DNA from: an uncultured Eubacteriales bacterium
Lineage (GTDB): Bacteria; Bacillota; Clostridia; Oscillospirales; CAG-382
Direction: 5' to 3'
Length of the DNA stretch: 49,779 nucleotides
Assembly (NCBI GenBank): GCA_934446095.1
Contig: CAKSDR010000005.1
Span: forward strand, 1 to 49,779
The position numbers and the translations under genes were made by a program. The notes beneath the pieces were generated by a model. It was not told the origin of the DNA. It ran no database searches and worked only from the letters and a program-made list of their open reading frames with translations. Below, in pieces: positions 27,841 through 35,660 of this stretch; within the stretch, counting starts at the first letter, position 1, and every line of letters starts with the position of its first letter.

Positions 27841-29490
27841 TTACGACCGTTTTATTTTATTTGAAGTTGTTTTTTCAAACGGTTCTTTTCTTATAATGAT
27901 TTTTTTAACATTTTTGTATATGGGAAGCGTTTGAAGAGTTGCCTGAACGTCTTTAAGCACATTATCCGGATTGCGGAATTCTTCCTTATCTATGTAAACT
28001 TCGGCAAGAAGACCGATATCCTGTCCGTGTTCGTTTTTGATGCCTTTTACAACGGCTTCCGTTATATAATCCACTCTCATAATATAATTTTCGATTTCTT
28101 CGGGATATATATTTTTGCCGTTATTCAAGACAATAATATTTTTCTTTCTTCCGGTAATTACAATTTGGTCGTCTTTTGTAATATAGCCGTAATCTCCGGT
28201 ATAAAACCAGCCGTCGCGGAGAACTTCCGCTGTTTTATCGGGCTGTTTGTAATAGCCTTTCATAACAACGTCGCCTTTTACGCAAATTTCTCCTATGCCT
28301 TCCTCGTTTGGAGAATCAATTCTCCAATCAAGGCATGCAAGCCTTGAACCTGCTGTATTATAGTTATTTGACTTTTTTTCATTGTTGACGGAAACGAGAG
28401 GGGAGCATTCAGTGATTCCGTAACCTCCGGTAAGGGCGATGCCGAGATCTCCGAAAAATTCACCTATTTCAGGCCTTATGGGAGCGCCTCCGCATACTAT
28501 TTTTCTGAGATTTCCGCCAAAGGCGTCGCGCAGTTGCTTAAAGAACACACCCCTTAAGTCGATTCCCACTTTCAGAAGGGCATTTGATAGTTTTACAAGT
28601 TTGCAGAACTGCTTATATTTTCCTTTGTTCTTGATTGTAAAGAGTATGTTCGTATAAAAAATTTCCGAAAACGCAGGAACAAGATATATATGGGAAGGCT
28701 TATATAACTGCATGTTTTTAAGAACGGCTTTTAAGGAATCGTTTATGCACAAAGTCGAATGAAAATAAATTGTTACAAGTATGTCGCATACCGATTCATA
28801 AGTGTGGTTGTAAGGAAGAACCGACAAGCCTCTTTCGTATATCTGGGAAACCTGTACTCCGTAATATACGCTTGAAACAAGGTTATGTTCAGTTAGCATA
28901 ACGCCTTTGGACATACCTGTGGTACCGGAAGTGTAGCAAAGCATTTTCATGTCGTATTCATCGCTTTTAAGGCTGTCATATTCGGTTTTATCGAGGGTCT
29001 GTCCTTTTTTTATAAGGTTGCCGAACGATAAAAATTTGCCGTCGTCTTCGGTTCTGTCAAATCCGATAAAATATTTTACGAAAGGAAGTTCGCTTTGCTT
29101 TTCCTGAAGCATTTTTTCAAACCGTTTTGAGTAGAAAACTACTTCGCTTTCGCTGTCGCATATGAGGTGAACGATATCTTTTTCCGGCAGTTCTCTGTCA
29201 AGAGGAACAAATACGGAAGCGCTTTGCAAAACCGTGAGATATGCTACGATCCAGTCGTAACTGTTGTCGCCGAGACATGCGATATGAGAAGAGCCGAACC
29301 CAAGCTCGGTAATTGCGGCGCCAAGATTTTCGACGGTATTGCAAAACTCTTTGTATGTTATATATACAATATTTCCGTCTTTTCCTTTAAATTCATAAGC
29401 GATTTTGTCTGGGGCCTCGGTTAAGGCCATATTCATCATTTCCCTGATGCTTGAAAATTTTTTAAAATCGTAAACAGGTTTATTTTTCAT
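27841..29490 (-). CDS. AMP-forming acyl-CoA/acyl-ACP synthetase (ligase 2)
   Basis: 549 aa, ATG at 29490 with GGAGGTG upstream. Member of the ANL adenylating family: P-loop-like motif YTSGTTGMSKG (186-196), a GGYGITECSPL motif, TGDYGYI, and the hinge region ITGRKKNIIVLNNGKNIYP. The tail ends TSNKIKRS, keeping the catalytic lysine of the A10 motif only a few residues from the stop. These enzymes activate a fatty acid as acyl-AMP and pass it to CoA or to the phosphopantetheine of an ACP. It is the last gene of the PadR operon, 22 nt after the dedicated acyl carrier protein, so an acyl-ACP synthetase role is the most natural reading. A fatty acyl-CoA ligase is the alternative. Confidence 0.85.
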   Translation of the reverse strand: MKNKPVYDFKKFSSIREMMNMALTEAPDKIAYEFKGKDGNIVYITYKEFCNTVENLGAAITELGFGSSHIACLGDNSYDWIVAYLTVLQSASVFVPLDRELPEKDIVHLICDSESEVVFYSKRFEKMLQEKQSELPFVKYFIGFDRTEDDGKFLSFGNLIKKGQTLDKTEYDSLKSDEYDMKMLCYTSGTTGMSKGVMLTEHNLVSSVYYGVQVSQIYERGLSVLPYNHTYESVCDILVTIYFHSTLCINDSLKAVLKNMQLYKPSHIYLVPAFSEIFYTNILFTIKNKGKYKQFCKLVKLSNALLKVGIDLRGVFFKQLRDAFGGNLRKIVCGGAPIRPEIGEFFGDLGIALTGGYGITECSPLVSVNNEKKSNNYNTAGSRLACLDWRIDSPNEEGIGEICVKGDVVMKGYYKQPDKTAEVLRDGWFYTGDYGYITKDDQIVITGRKKNIIVLNNGKNIYPEEIENYIMRVDYITEAVVKGIKNEHGQDIGLLAEVYIDKEEFRNPDNVLKDVQATLQTLPIYKNVKKIIIRKEPFEKTTSNKIKRS

Positions 29491-29512
29491 AAAAACACCT
29501 CCGAAACAAAAA

Positions 29513-29740
29513 TTATTTCGCCAAGTTGCTGATGTAATTTACAAGGTCGTTTACAGTATTAAGGGTTCTTAACTCATCTTCGTCCATTGTAATGTTGAAT
29601 TTTTCTTCAAAAATTAAAACCGCGTTCAGAAATGAAATCGAATCGATTCCAAGATCACCGCGCAATGTGGATTCGGGTGTAATTTGACTTGCGTCAATAC
29701 CGACTTCCTCGGATAAAATTTTTTTAACTTCTTCAAACAT
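29513..29740 (-). CDS. Dedicated acyl carrier protein
   Basis: 75 aa, ATG at 29740 behind AAAGGAG. A typical four-helix ACP: the attachment serine for 4'-phosphopantetheine is Ser34 in LRGDLGIDSISFLNAV, and the chain is acidic as expected. The Ser-Ile-Ser rather than Ser-Leu-Asp context differs from housekeeping fatty-acid ACPs, which suggests a specialised carrier. It sits between the reductase and the second acyl ligase in a tight operon (gaps of 20 and 22 nt). Such lone ACPs next to serine palmitoyltransferase-like genes supply the acyl chain for condensation in known bacterial sphingolipid loci (Caulobacter, Sphingomonas). Confidence 0.92.
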   Translation of the reverse strand: MFEEVKKILSEEVGIDASQITPESTLRGDLGIDSISFLNAVLIFEEKFNITMDEDELRTLNTVNDLVNYISNLAK

Positions 29741-29760
29741 ATAAAAATCTCCTTTACAGT

Positions 29761-30552
29761 TTATTTTGCATATATAAGCCCTATAAGTTTGTTTAAAATT
29801 TTACAGGGCAGTATTTTGTATAAAAATATTACAAATTTGTATGAAAATCCGATTGTATATAAAGGTTTTTTCTTGTTTTTCAGCGCAATTTTCGCAATAA
29901 ATTTTCCGGCATAAACAGGATCAGCGCCGTTTTTCTCATCTTTTTCCATGGTGGAAACTGAGCGCGAAATCCGTCCGCCGTATATATCGTCACCGTCGGG
30001 ACATTTTTGCCTTGATGAGGTAAAACTTGTGCAAGTATCTCCCGGCATTACTGCGGTTACCGTAATGCCAAAAGGTTTAACTTCATTCGCAAGCGCCATG
30101 GTATAACTGTTTACGGCGGCCTTTGACACCGAATAAAATGCCTGGAACGGAATCGGAATGCATGCGGCAACGGAACTTAAATTTATAATTTTGCCGCTTT
30201 TGCATTTTCTCATATGAGGAAGCACAAGATTTGTCATGCGGATCATGCCTAAAAGGTTTACGTCAAGAATTCTTTTTACGGACGAAATGTCTGTAAATTC
30301 GCATGCTCCGGATATTCCAAACCCTGCGTTGTTTATAAGTATATCAATCTTATTTTCTTTTTCAACAATTTTATTTACTGCGTTTTCAAGGCTGCTATTG
30401 TCGGTTACATCTCCCGTGATGTGGGTAATGCCGGGTATAGAACAGTCATGCCTGCTTATTTCATATACGCGACATCCGGAATCGCTCAAAATTTTTGCCG
30501 TGCAAAGACCTATTCCCGAACTTCCGCCGGTTATAACTGCAACTTTACACAT
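29761..30552 (-). CDS. Short-chain dehydrogenase/reductase, predicted 3-ketosphinganine-type reductase
   Basis: 263 aa. The start is the ATG at 30552, overlapping the end of the synthase gene by 8 nt; the longer frame has no binding site. Classical SDR features: cofactor loop TGGSSGIG (8-15), NNAG (74-77), the catalytic Ser in NLSSVAA (about 126-127), and Tyr140/Lys144 in YSVSK. The C-terminus carries a basic, hydrophobic segment (FSYKFVIFLYKILPCKILNKL) typical of SDRs acting on membrane-bound long-chain substrates. Following a serine palmitoyltransferase-like enzyme, the likely reaction is NAD(P)H-dependent reduction of a 3-keto long-chain amine to the alcohol. The exact substrate is inference. 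Confidence 0.87.
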   Translation of the reverse strand: MCKVAVITGGSSGIGLCTAKILSDSGCRVYEISRHDCSIPGITHITGDVTDNSSLENAVNKIVEKENKIDILINNAGFGISGACEFTDISSVKRILDVNLLGMIRMTNLVLPHMRKCKSGKIINLSSVAACIPIPFQAFYSVSKAAVNSYTMALANEVKPFGITVTAVMPGDTCTSFTSSRQKCPDGDDIYGGRISRSVSTMEKDEKNGADPVYAGKFIAKIALKNKKKPLYTIGFSYKFVIFLYKILPCKILNKLIGLIYAK

Positions 30553-31735
30553 TCTGATTACCTGCGACTTTTGCAATTATATCGGTTGCCTCATCAATCA
30601 AAGGCTTTGTGTGAGTAGCCATGTAACTCGAACGCAAAAGACATTCGTGTTCATCTGTTGCGGGCGGAAGAACAGGATTTAAGTATACTCCGGCATCGTA
30701 AATATCACGCGCAATTTCAAGAGTCTTGTATGCTTCGTATGTGTAAATAGGAATAATCGGAGTTACGGCATCGCCTACGGACTCTCTTATTTTAAGCCCT
30801 TTCTTTTTGAGGCTTTCTTTTGCATATGATGAAATGTCGGAAAGGTTCTTTACAATTTCGGGATGCGTTTCAAGATATTTAAGACTTGCAAGCGCAACTT
30901 TGCAGGAAACGGGCGTTATTGATGCCGAAAATATAAACGGCCTTGAATCGTGGCGCACAAAGTCCGCAACCTCTTTTTTTGCCGCCATATATCCGCCAAG
31001 ACTTGCAAGTGATTTGCTGAAGGTTCCGACATAAATATCAACTTCGTCTTCAAGCCCGAAGTGGCTTGCGGTTCCTCTGCCGCCTTTGCCGAGAACTCCA
31101 AGTCCGTGCGCGTCATCAACAAGAATTCTTGCACCGTACTTTCTTGCAAGGCGGACAATTTCCGGAATGTTGGCAATATCTCCGCTCATGCTGAATACAC
31201 CGTCGGTTGCAATAAGTATTCCGCCTTTGCCGCTGTACATCGAAAGAAGTCTTTCAAGATCTGCCATGTCGTTATGTTTATATGTGAATGTTTTTGCAAA
31301 ACTTAACTGGCATCCGTCGTAAATGCTTGCATGATTTTCTCTGTCGCTTAAAATGTAGTCGCCGTGTTTTGCAATTGAACTTATAACGCCGAGATTTGTC
31401 TGAAATCCCGTTGAAAAAGTAACCGCGTCCTCTTTGTTTAAAAACTTTGCAAGTTCATATTCAAGTTCATTGTGCAAGTCAAGGGTGCCGTTGAGAAAAC
31501 GGGAGCCGGAACATCCGGTTCCGTACTGCTCAAGGGCTTTTATGCCCTCTTCCACAATCTCAGGATTTGTTGTAAGACCGAGATAATTGTTGGAGCCGAG
31601 CATTATTCGCCGTTTTCCTTCCATTACAACTTCGGTATCCTGCTTTGACTGCAATGCATGAAAATAAGGATATATTCCTTTTTCACGGATATCGGTTGCC
31701 AAAGACGGCTTAAAACATTTTTCAAATAAATCCAT
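30545..31735 (-). CDS. Alpha-oxoamine synthase, serine palmitoyltransferase-like
   Basis: 396 aa, ATG at 31735 with AAAGGTG upstream. PLP-dependent fold type I enzyme of the family that contains serine palmitoyltransferase, 2-amino-3-ketobutyrate CoA ligase, BioF and HemA. Visible residues: His135 stacking on PLP (DRENHASI), Asp207 and His210 in DDAHGLGVLG, and the PLP lysine Lys241 in TFSKSLASLGGY. The GSNNYLGLTTNP and YGTGCSGSRFLNGT segments are typical. The enzyme joins an acyl thioester to an amino acid with loss of CO2. A BioF or threonine-degradation (Kbl) role is unlikely because no biotin or threonine dehydrogenase gene is near, whereas an ACP, two acyl ligases and a reductase are. 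Serine, alanine, glycine or cysteate are all possible amino acid substrates. Confidence 0.88.
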   Translation of the reverse strand: MDLFEKCFKPSLATDIREKGIYPYFHALQSKQDTEVVMEGKRRIMLGSNNYLGLTTNPEIVEEGIKALEQYGTGCSGSRFLNGTLDLHNELEYELAKFLNKEDAVTFSTGFQTNLGVISSIAKHGDYILSDRENHASIYDGCQLSFAKTFTYKHNDMADLERLLSMYSGKGGILIATDGVFSMSGDIANIPEIVRLARKYGARILVDDAHGLGVLGKGGRGTASHFGLEDEVDIYVGTFSKSLASLGGYMAAKKEVADFVRHDSRPFIFSASITPVSCKVALASLKYLETHPEIVKNLSDISSYAKESLKKKGLKIRESVGDAVTPIIPIYTYEAYKTLEIARDIYDAGVYLNPVLPPATDEHECLLRSSYMATHTKPLIDEATDIIAKVAGNQNV

Positions 31736-31783
31736 TTTTTCACCTTTTATCTATCAGAGATTAATTGTATTTGCAAATAAAAC

Positions 31784-33517
31784 TTATTCGCCGGCATTTT
31801 TTATTTTTTCAAGTTCTTCTTTTTCGAGTTCGCGGTAAGCCACCTTGCCTACAAGAGTTTTAGGCAGGGTATCGCGGAATTCAATATCGTAGGGAAGCGC
31901 ATATTTTGCAATATTTTTCTTGCAGTATGCGATAAGAATCTGCTTATTTTCTTCGCTTTGAGGGATGCCCGGTTTTAACATTATAAACGCTTTGACTTTC
32001 TGCATTTTATAAGAATCCGGAACACCTATAACGCAACTCATCTGCACAAGTTCGTGACCATCGAGGATGTTTTCAAGCTGCGAGGGGTATACGTTATATC
32101 CGCTTGTAATTATCATACGTTTAATTCTCTGGCGGAAATATATGAAACCTTCGCTGTCCATCATGCCGAGATCCCCGGTATGAAGCCATGTTTTTCCGTC
32201 ATCATGAACTCTTAATGTATTTGCGGTTTCTTCCGGATGGTTTATATATTTCATCATAACGGTAGGACCGGAAATGCAAATCTCTCCTTCGATGCCGTAG
32301 GGAACTTCATTGCCCGTTCCGACAGATACTATTTTATAAAATGTATCGGGGAAAGGTATGCCTATGCTTCCTTCTTTTGACATGTTGGGAGGAGTAAGGC
32401 AGCTTGCCGTTACGCATTCCGTAGTTCCGTAACCTTCGCGGATCTGAATTGAAGCATTGTGTTCATAAAGAAATTTGTCAAAACGTTTTTTGAGTTCTAC
32501 CGACAGAGAATCTCCGCCCGAGAAAACACCCTTTAAGCATGAAAGATCGGTTCCCTTCATTGAAGGCTGCCTTAAAAGCGCTTCGTATAGAGTCGGAACT
32601 CCGGCAATAAAATTGCATCTGTATTTTTTCAGAAGTTTTGCGTAACTTTCTGCAGTAAATCTCGGCACAAGAATGCATCTTCCGCCGTTCGCAAGCATAG
32701 AATGAATGCTTACGCCCAGTCCGAAACCGTGGAACATAGGCATTACCGCAAGCATTTTGTCACCTGGGTGGAACATGGGATTTGTTGCGATAATCTGAGC
32801 GGCAAGCGCGTTAAAATTGTAATTTGAAAGCAGGATTCCCTTTGTTGTGCCGGTTGTTCCTCCGCTGTAAAGTATAACGGCGGGATCGCCTCCTGCTTTT
32901 TCGCAGCGGTATTTCCAGCGGTAATTTAATCCAAGACGCAAAAAGTCAGCCCAGCGTATAACGGGTGCGTCTTTCGGAATTTTACTTATTTTTCTGCCTT
33001 CGGTGAGCATATATCCCGCCTTTAACGGCTTTGAAAGTTCGTCTTTTATGCTTGCAATAATAACGTTTGAAAGGTCAACGTTTTGCCTTATTGCTTCGAA
33101 TTTGTGATAAAACTGATCAAGCGTAACGGCGGCTATACTTCCGGATTCTTTTATGAAAAATTCAATTTCATTTTCGCTCGACAGGGGATGAACCATGTTT
33201 GCAATTCCGCCGACAAGGTTCACGGCATAAAACATGATTACCGTCTGCGGACAGTTCGGCATGCATATCGTAATTTTGTCATCGCGTCTTATTCCTATTG
33301 CCTTAAGCGCTCTTGCGCATATTTCCACCTGACTTACAAACTGTTTGTAGGTTGTTTTGCTGCCCATGAAATCATAGCATATATAGTCGGGATATTTTTT
33401 TGCAATGTCTTCAACGGCGTTAAACATTGTATCGTTTCTGTAACTGAGAGTAGAAGGTATATCCGAACAAACCTTTGTCCAGGGAGAAGCGAGTTTGTTT
33501 TCGGCTGTGCAGTTCAT
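31784..33517 (-). CDS. AMP-forming fatty acyl-CoA synthetase-like ligase (ligase 1)
   Basis: 577 aa, ATG at 33517 with GGAGG about 10 nt upstream. ANL-family enzyme, distinct in sequence from ligase 2. Motifs: YSGGTTGTTKG (217-227), REGYGTTE, HTGDLGMMD, and the hinge RQRIKRMIITSGYNVYP; the catalytic A10 lysine is Lys558 in KTLVGKVAYREL. All are intact. It would adenylate a carboxylic acid, most likely a long-chain fatty acid, and hand it to CoA. Two different ligases in one operon suggest two acyl chains, one for condensation and one for N-acylation, or one CoA-specific and one ACP-specific enzyme. It starts 33 nt after the E2-like gene. Confidence 0.87.
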   Translation of the reverse strand: MNCTAENKLASPWTKVCSDIPSTLSYRNDTMFNAVEDIAKKYPDYICYDFMGSKTTYKQFVSQVEICARALKAIGIRRDDKITICMPNCPQTVIMFYAVNLVGGIANMVHPLSSENEIEFFIKESGSIAAVTLDQFYHKFEAIRQNVDLSNVIIASIKDELSKPLKAGYMLTEGRKISKIPKDAPVIRWADFLRLGLNYRWKYRCEKAGGDPAVILYSGGTTGTTKGILLSNYNFNALAAQIIATNPMFHPGDKMLAVMPMFHGFGLGVSIHSMLANGGRCILVPRFTAESYAKLLKKYRCNFIAGVPTLYEALLRQPSMKGTDLSCLKGVFSGGDSLSVELKKRFDKFLYEHNASIQIREGYGTTECVTASCLTPPNMSKEGSIGIPFPDTFYKIVSVGTGNEVPYGIEGEICISGPTVMMKYINHPEETANTLRVHDDGKTWLHTGDLGMMDSEGFIYFRQRIKRMIITSGYNVYPSQLENILDGHELVQMSCVIGVPDSYKMQKVKAFIMLKPGIPQSEENKQILIAYCKKNIAKYALPYDIEFRDTLPKTLVGKVAYRELEKEELEKIKNAGE

Positions 33518-33550
33518 TTTTACAAAATCCTCCGTTATTTTAAGTATACG

Positions 33551-34429
33551 TTAGTCAATTTCGGAATCAATGGGTTTTTCCAGAAGTTCCGGATTTTCAA
33601 GAAGTTTTTTAAGTATTTTTATGCTTTTCGCAAAGTACAATCCGTCGGCTATGCGTTCGTCAATCGTTATGCCGAGATCAAGCGTTTCGCGTACTGCAAA
33701 TGAACCGTCCGCATTGAAAAACGGGGTCGGTTTCTTTTCGCCGACAATGACAAAAATCGAGTTTGTTCCCCAGTTTGCAAGGTGATGGTAATTTGCGCGC
33801 ATTTTTATGCTTCCGAGATTTGATATGAATACTGTTGAAAAATATGGGTCTTCAGCCTCAAGAGCCTTTGGATATATCCCGAAATAATTAAGCATGTTAA
33901 GCAGTTTCATTACAATTTTGAATATGAATGTCGGAAGTTTGTTTAATGAATTCATAATATCCGTAGTGCCGTCGGTTTTATTTTCTTTTCTGACGGTAGT
34001 TACGATTTTTTCTACTTTTGAATGAATCTGTTCGAGCGGAGAAGTGCCGTCTTTTTCATCAACGGAAATTATTGCAAGCGCTTCTTCGCTGCTGTCTTGG
34101 AACTGCTTTTTTACGACAAACGAAAATGAAATGCGGTTTCTGTCATAAAGTTTTCCTCCCGCATAAAAGCGGTTCATTTTCGGCCGCATGTAAATGGTTT
34201 TTGCAATAGCGGCGCATATTACATGAAAAAAAGTGTATTTAAATTCAACGCCGGAATTCTTTTCGGAAAGGTAACTGTTAATATTGGTAATATCGATGGT
34301 TTCGTTTATAACAGCCTCGTTGTCGGTTCTTTTCGGCATCATGAACGGCATTATAATATGCATAACGTCCTGGTTTCTGACGCGGTACCCGTCTCTTCTG
34401 TCGCCGAAACGCCTTTTTTGATTATTCAT
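33551..34429 (-). CDS. 2-oxoacid dehydrogenase E2/CAT-fold acyltransferase-like protein with altered active site
   Basis: 292 aa, ATG at 34429 behind TAGGAG. It matches the catalytic domain of dihydrolipoamide acyltransferases (E2): FKYTFFHVICAAIAKTI, FISNLGSIKM, IFVIVGEKK and LGITIDERIADG. There is no lipoyl domain, no peripheral-subunit-binding domain and no E1 or E3 gene near, so it is not part of a dehydrogenase complex. The catalytic motif HRxxDG reads ERIADG: the His is Glu258, while Asp262 and Gly263 stay. A basic N-terminal tail (MNNQKRRFGDRRDGYR) could meet the membrane. Inside a lipid-assembly operon it is a candidate for the acyl-transfer step, such as amide formation on the long-chain base, but the missing His makes this uncertain. 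Confidence 0.78.
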   Translation of the reverse strand: MNNQKRRFGDRRDGYRVRNQDVMHIIMPFMMPKRTDNEAVINETIDITNINSYLSEKNSGVEFKYTFFHVICAAIAKTIYMRPKMNRFYAGGKLYDRNRISFSFVVKKQFQDSSEEALAIISVDEKDGTSPLEQIHSKVEKIVTTVRKENKTDGTTDIMNSLNKLPTFIFKIVMKLLNMLNYFGIYPKALEAEDPYFSTVFISNLGSIKMRANYHHLANWGTNSIFVIVGEKKPTPFFNADGSFAVRETLDLGITIDERIADGLYFAKSIKILKKLLENPELLEKPIDSEID

Positions 34430-34446
34430 AACAATCTCCTAAAATT

Positions 34447-35124
34447 TTAATTATTTGAGGACTTATTTTTATATGCAACGGTAAAGGCAGCAAGCCTTTT
34501 TGAACCGATACAGATCAGCAGTAAAACAGAAAACAAAATTATCCAAAGAATAATATTGATTTCAAAAAATACGCCTTTGAAGAAATGAACGAAGAGAATA
34601 TCGGACATAATAATATATAAGAACAAAACCGAAAAATATATCGTTATGACAAGCGGGCGGTATTTGTATACGTATCTTCGCACAAGGTACCAGCCGACAA
34701 CTGTGATAAATGCAAATATGCAGTATTTTAAAATGTATGCCGCGGGCGCGGTATAACGGAATCCGGAAGTGTTTCCGGGGGCAAACTGCGGAAATATAAG
34801 TTTTATTACAAACAGTATCGGAATTATGCATAATCCGCAGATAAGAAGATACCTTAAAGTATCAAGAAATTTTTCCAAAAACGACTGTTTCGGAGAATTA
34901 AGGACAAGTTCGCGGCAAAAAGTTTCATATTCCATTCCGACGGAATCCGAAAAATTCTCACCGCGCTTTTGGCTTTCTATCGCCATGCCGATAATGTCGG
35001 ATATGATATCTTCAAAAACAATTTCGTTTATGTGATGAGTTTTGAGATAGCATTTCATTTTTTTGATTGTTTTTTTGTTTTCCGGGCTTAAATTTTCAAA
35101 TAAAGGCTTAAATTTTCTTGCCAT
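34447..35124 (-). CDS. PadR-linked membrane protein (DUF1048-like N-terminus)
   Basis: 225 aa, ATG at 35124; its ribosome binding site GGAGGTGA (35134-35141) lies in the last codons of the PadR gene, so the two are translationally coupled. The first 80 residues form a soluble helical part (LSPENKKTIKKMKCYL, DIISDIIGMAIESQKRGENF, YETFCRELV) similar to the small helical proteins (DUF1048/DUF1700-like) that commonly accompany PadR regulators. Residues 90-215 contain four hydrophobic segments. The role is unknown; a regulator-sensor partner of PadR at the membrane or an operon-specific membrane factor are both possible. Confidence 0.7.
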   Translation of the reverse strand: MARKFKPLFENLSPENKKTIKKMKCYLKTHHINEIVFEDIISDIIGMAIESQKRGENFSDSVGMEYETFCRELVLNSPKQSFLEKFLDTLRYLLICGLCIIPILFVIKLIFPQFAPGNTSGFRYTAPAAYILKYCIFAFITVVGWYLVRRYVYKYRPLVITIYFSVLFLYIIMSDILFVHFFKGVFFEINIILWIILFSVLLLICIGSKRLAAFTVAYKNKSSNN

Positions 35125-35129
35125 ATGTA

Positions 35130-35459
35130 TTATTCACCTCCGGAAAGGATAATATTATTGACCGAAACGCAAACATTTTTCCAGCAGGCTTCAAAAGAAG
35201 CAAGATATAAAAGTCCTTCCTGCGTGATTGAAAAATATTTTCTTTTGGGTCCGAGAGGGGAAGGAAGAAGCTGCGATTTTATGCTTTTTTGCTTTTCAAG
35301 CCGCAAAAGTATCGGATATATCGTTCCTTCGGCAATGTCGTCAAATCCGTTCGATTTCAAATATTCGAGTATTTCATAGCCGTAGGTGGTCTTTTGACTT
35401 ATTATTTTTAAAATGCAGCCCTCAAGAGTGCCGCGCATTAACTGTGACTTGTCAAACAA
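35130..35459 (-). CDS. PadR-family transcriptional regulator
   Basis: 109 aa if started at the TTG at 35459, which gives the usual family N-terminus (MFDKSQLMRGTLEGCIL); a GTG at 35471 is possible but has no better binding site. Winged-helix pattern: LKIISQKTTYGYEILEYL, a recognition helix EGTIYPILLRLEKQKSI, then SPLGPKRKYFSITQEG for the wing and linker and a short C-terminal dimer helix. PadR proteins are mostly repressors of membrane, drug or lipid functions. It heads the operon and probably represses it: a 19-bp dyad sits right at the predicted transcription start. Confidence 0.9.
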   Translation of the reverse strand: MFDKSQLMRGTLEGCILKIISQKTTYGYEILEYLKSNGFDDIAEGTIYPILLRLEKQKSIKSQLLPSPLGPKRKYFSITQEGLLYLASFEACWKNVCVSVNNIILSGGE

Positions 35460-35481
35460 AATCCCCACCACTTTTCATCGC

Positions 35482-35500
35482 TACATTGTGATACAAAGTA
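35482..35500. promoter_or_regulatory. Candidate PadR operator (inverted repeat)
   Basis: Half-sites TACATTGT (35482-35489) and ACAAAGTA (35493-35500) with a 3-nt centre; 7 of 8 pairs are symmetric. It is placed just downstream of the -10 element, where a bound repressor would block initiation. Confidence 0.6.
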
Positions 35501-35508
35501 CCTTAAAC

Positions 35509-35537
35509 AGTATAGCATTATATGTTATTATTGTCAA
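35509..35537 (-). promoter_or_regulatory. SigA promoter of the PadR/lipid operon
   Basis: On the minus strand a perfect TTGACA (35532-35537) and TATACT (35509-35514) are spaced 17 nt. The start would fall near 35502, about 43 nt before the PadR start codon. Confidence 0.8.
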
Positions 35538-35585
35538 GTTTTTTGTATATTTTTGTATGGAATTGCATAAAGTTGAATAAAAATA

Positions 35586-35612
35586 AAAGCGCCGAAATTC
35601 TTTCGGCGCTTT
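35586..35612 (-). terminator. Terminator of the enolase-superfamily gene
   Basis: Perfect 12-bp stem (35586-35597 and 35601-35612) with a 3-nt loop; the minus-strand tail is TTTTATTTTTATT. It isolates the PadR operon promoter from read-through. Confidence 0.85.
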
Positions 35613-35660
35613 CTTGCAAGTATAAATTTGAATTTTAATAAAGGAATTAAACTTAGACAA

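Noticed and set aside
30545..31735. BioF (biotin) or Kbl (threonine breakdown) assignment
   Set aside because: No biotin or threonine-dehydrogenase genes are near; the linked ACP, acyl ligases and SDR fit a lipid role better. Sequence alone cannot exclude it.
33551..34429. Pyruvate or branched-chain dehydrogenase E2 subunit
   Set aside because: No lipoyl or subunit-binding domain, no E1/E3 genes, and the catalytic His is missing.
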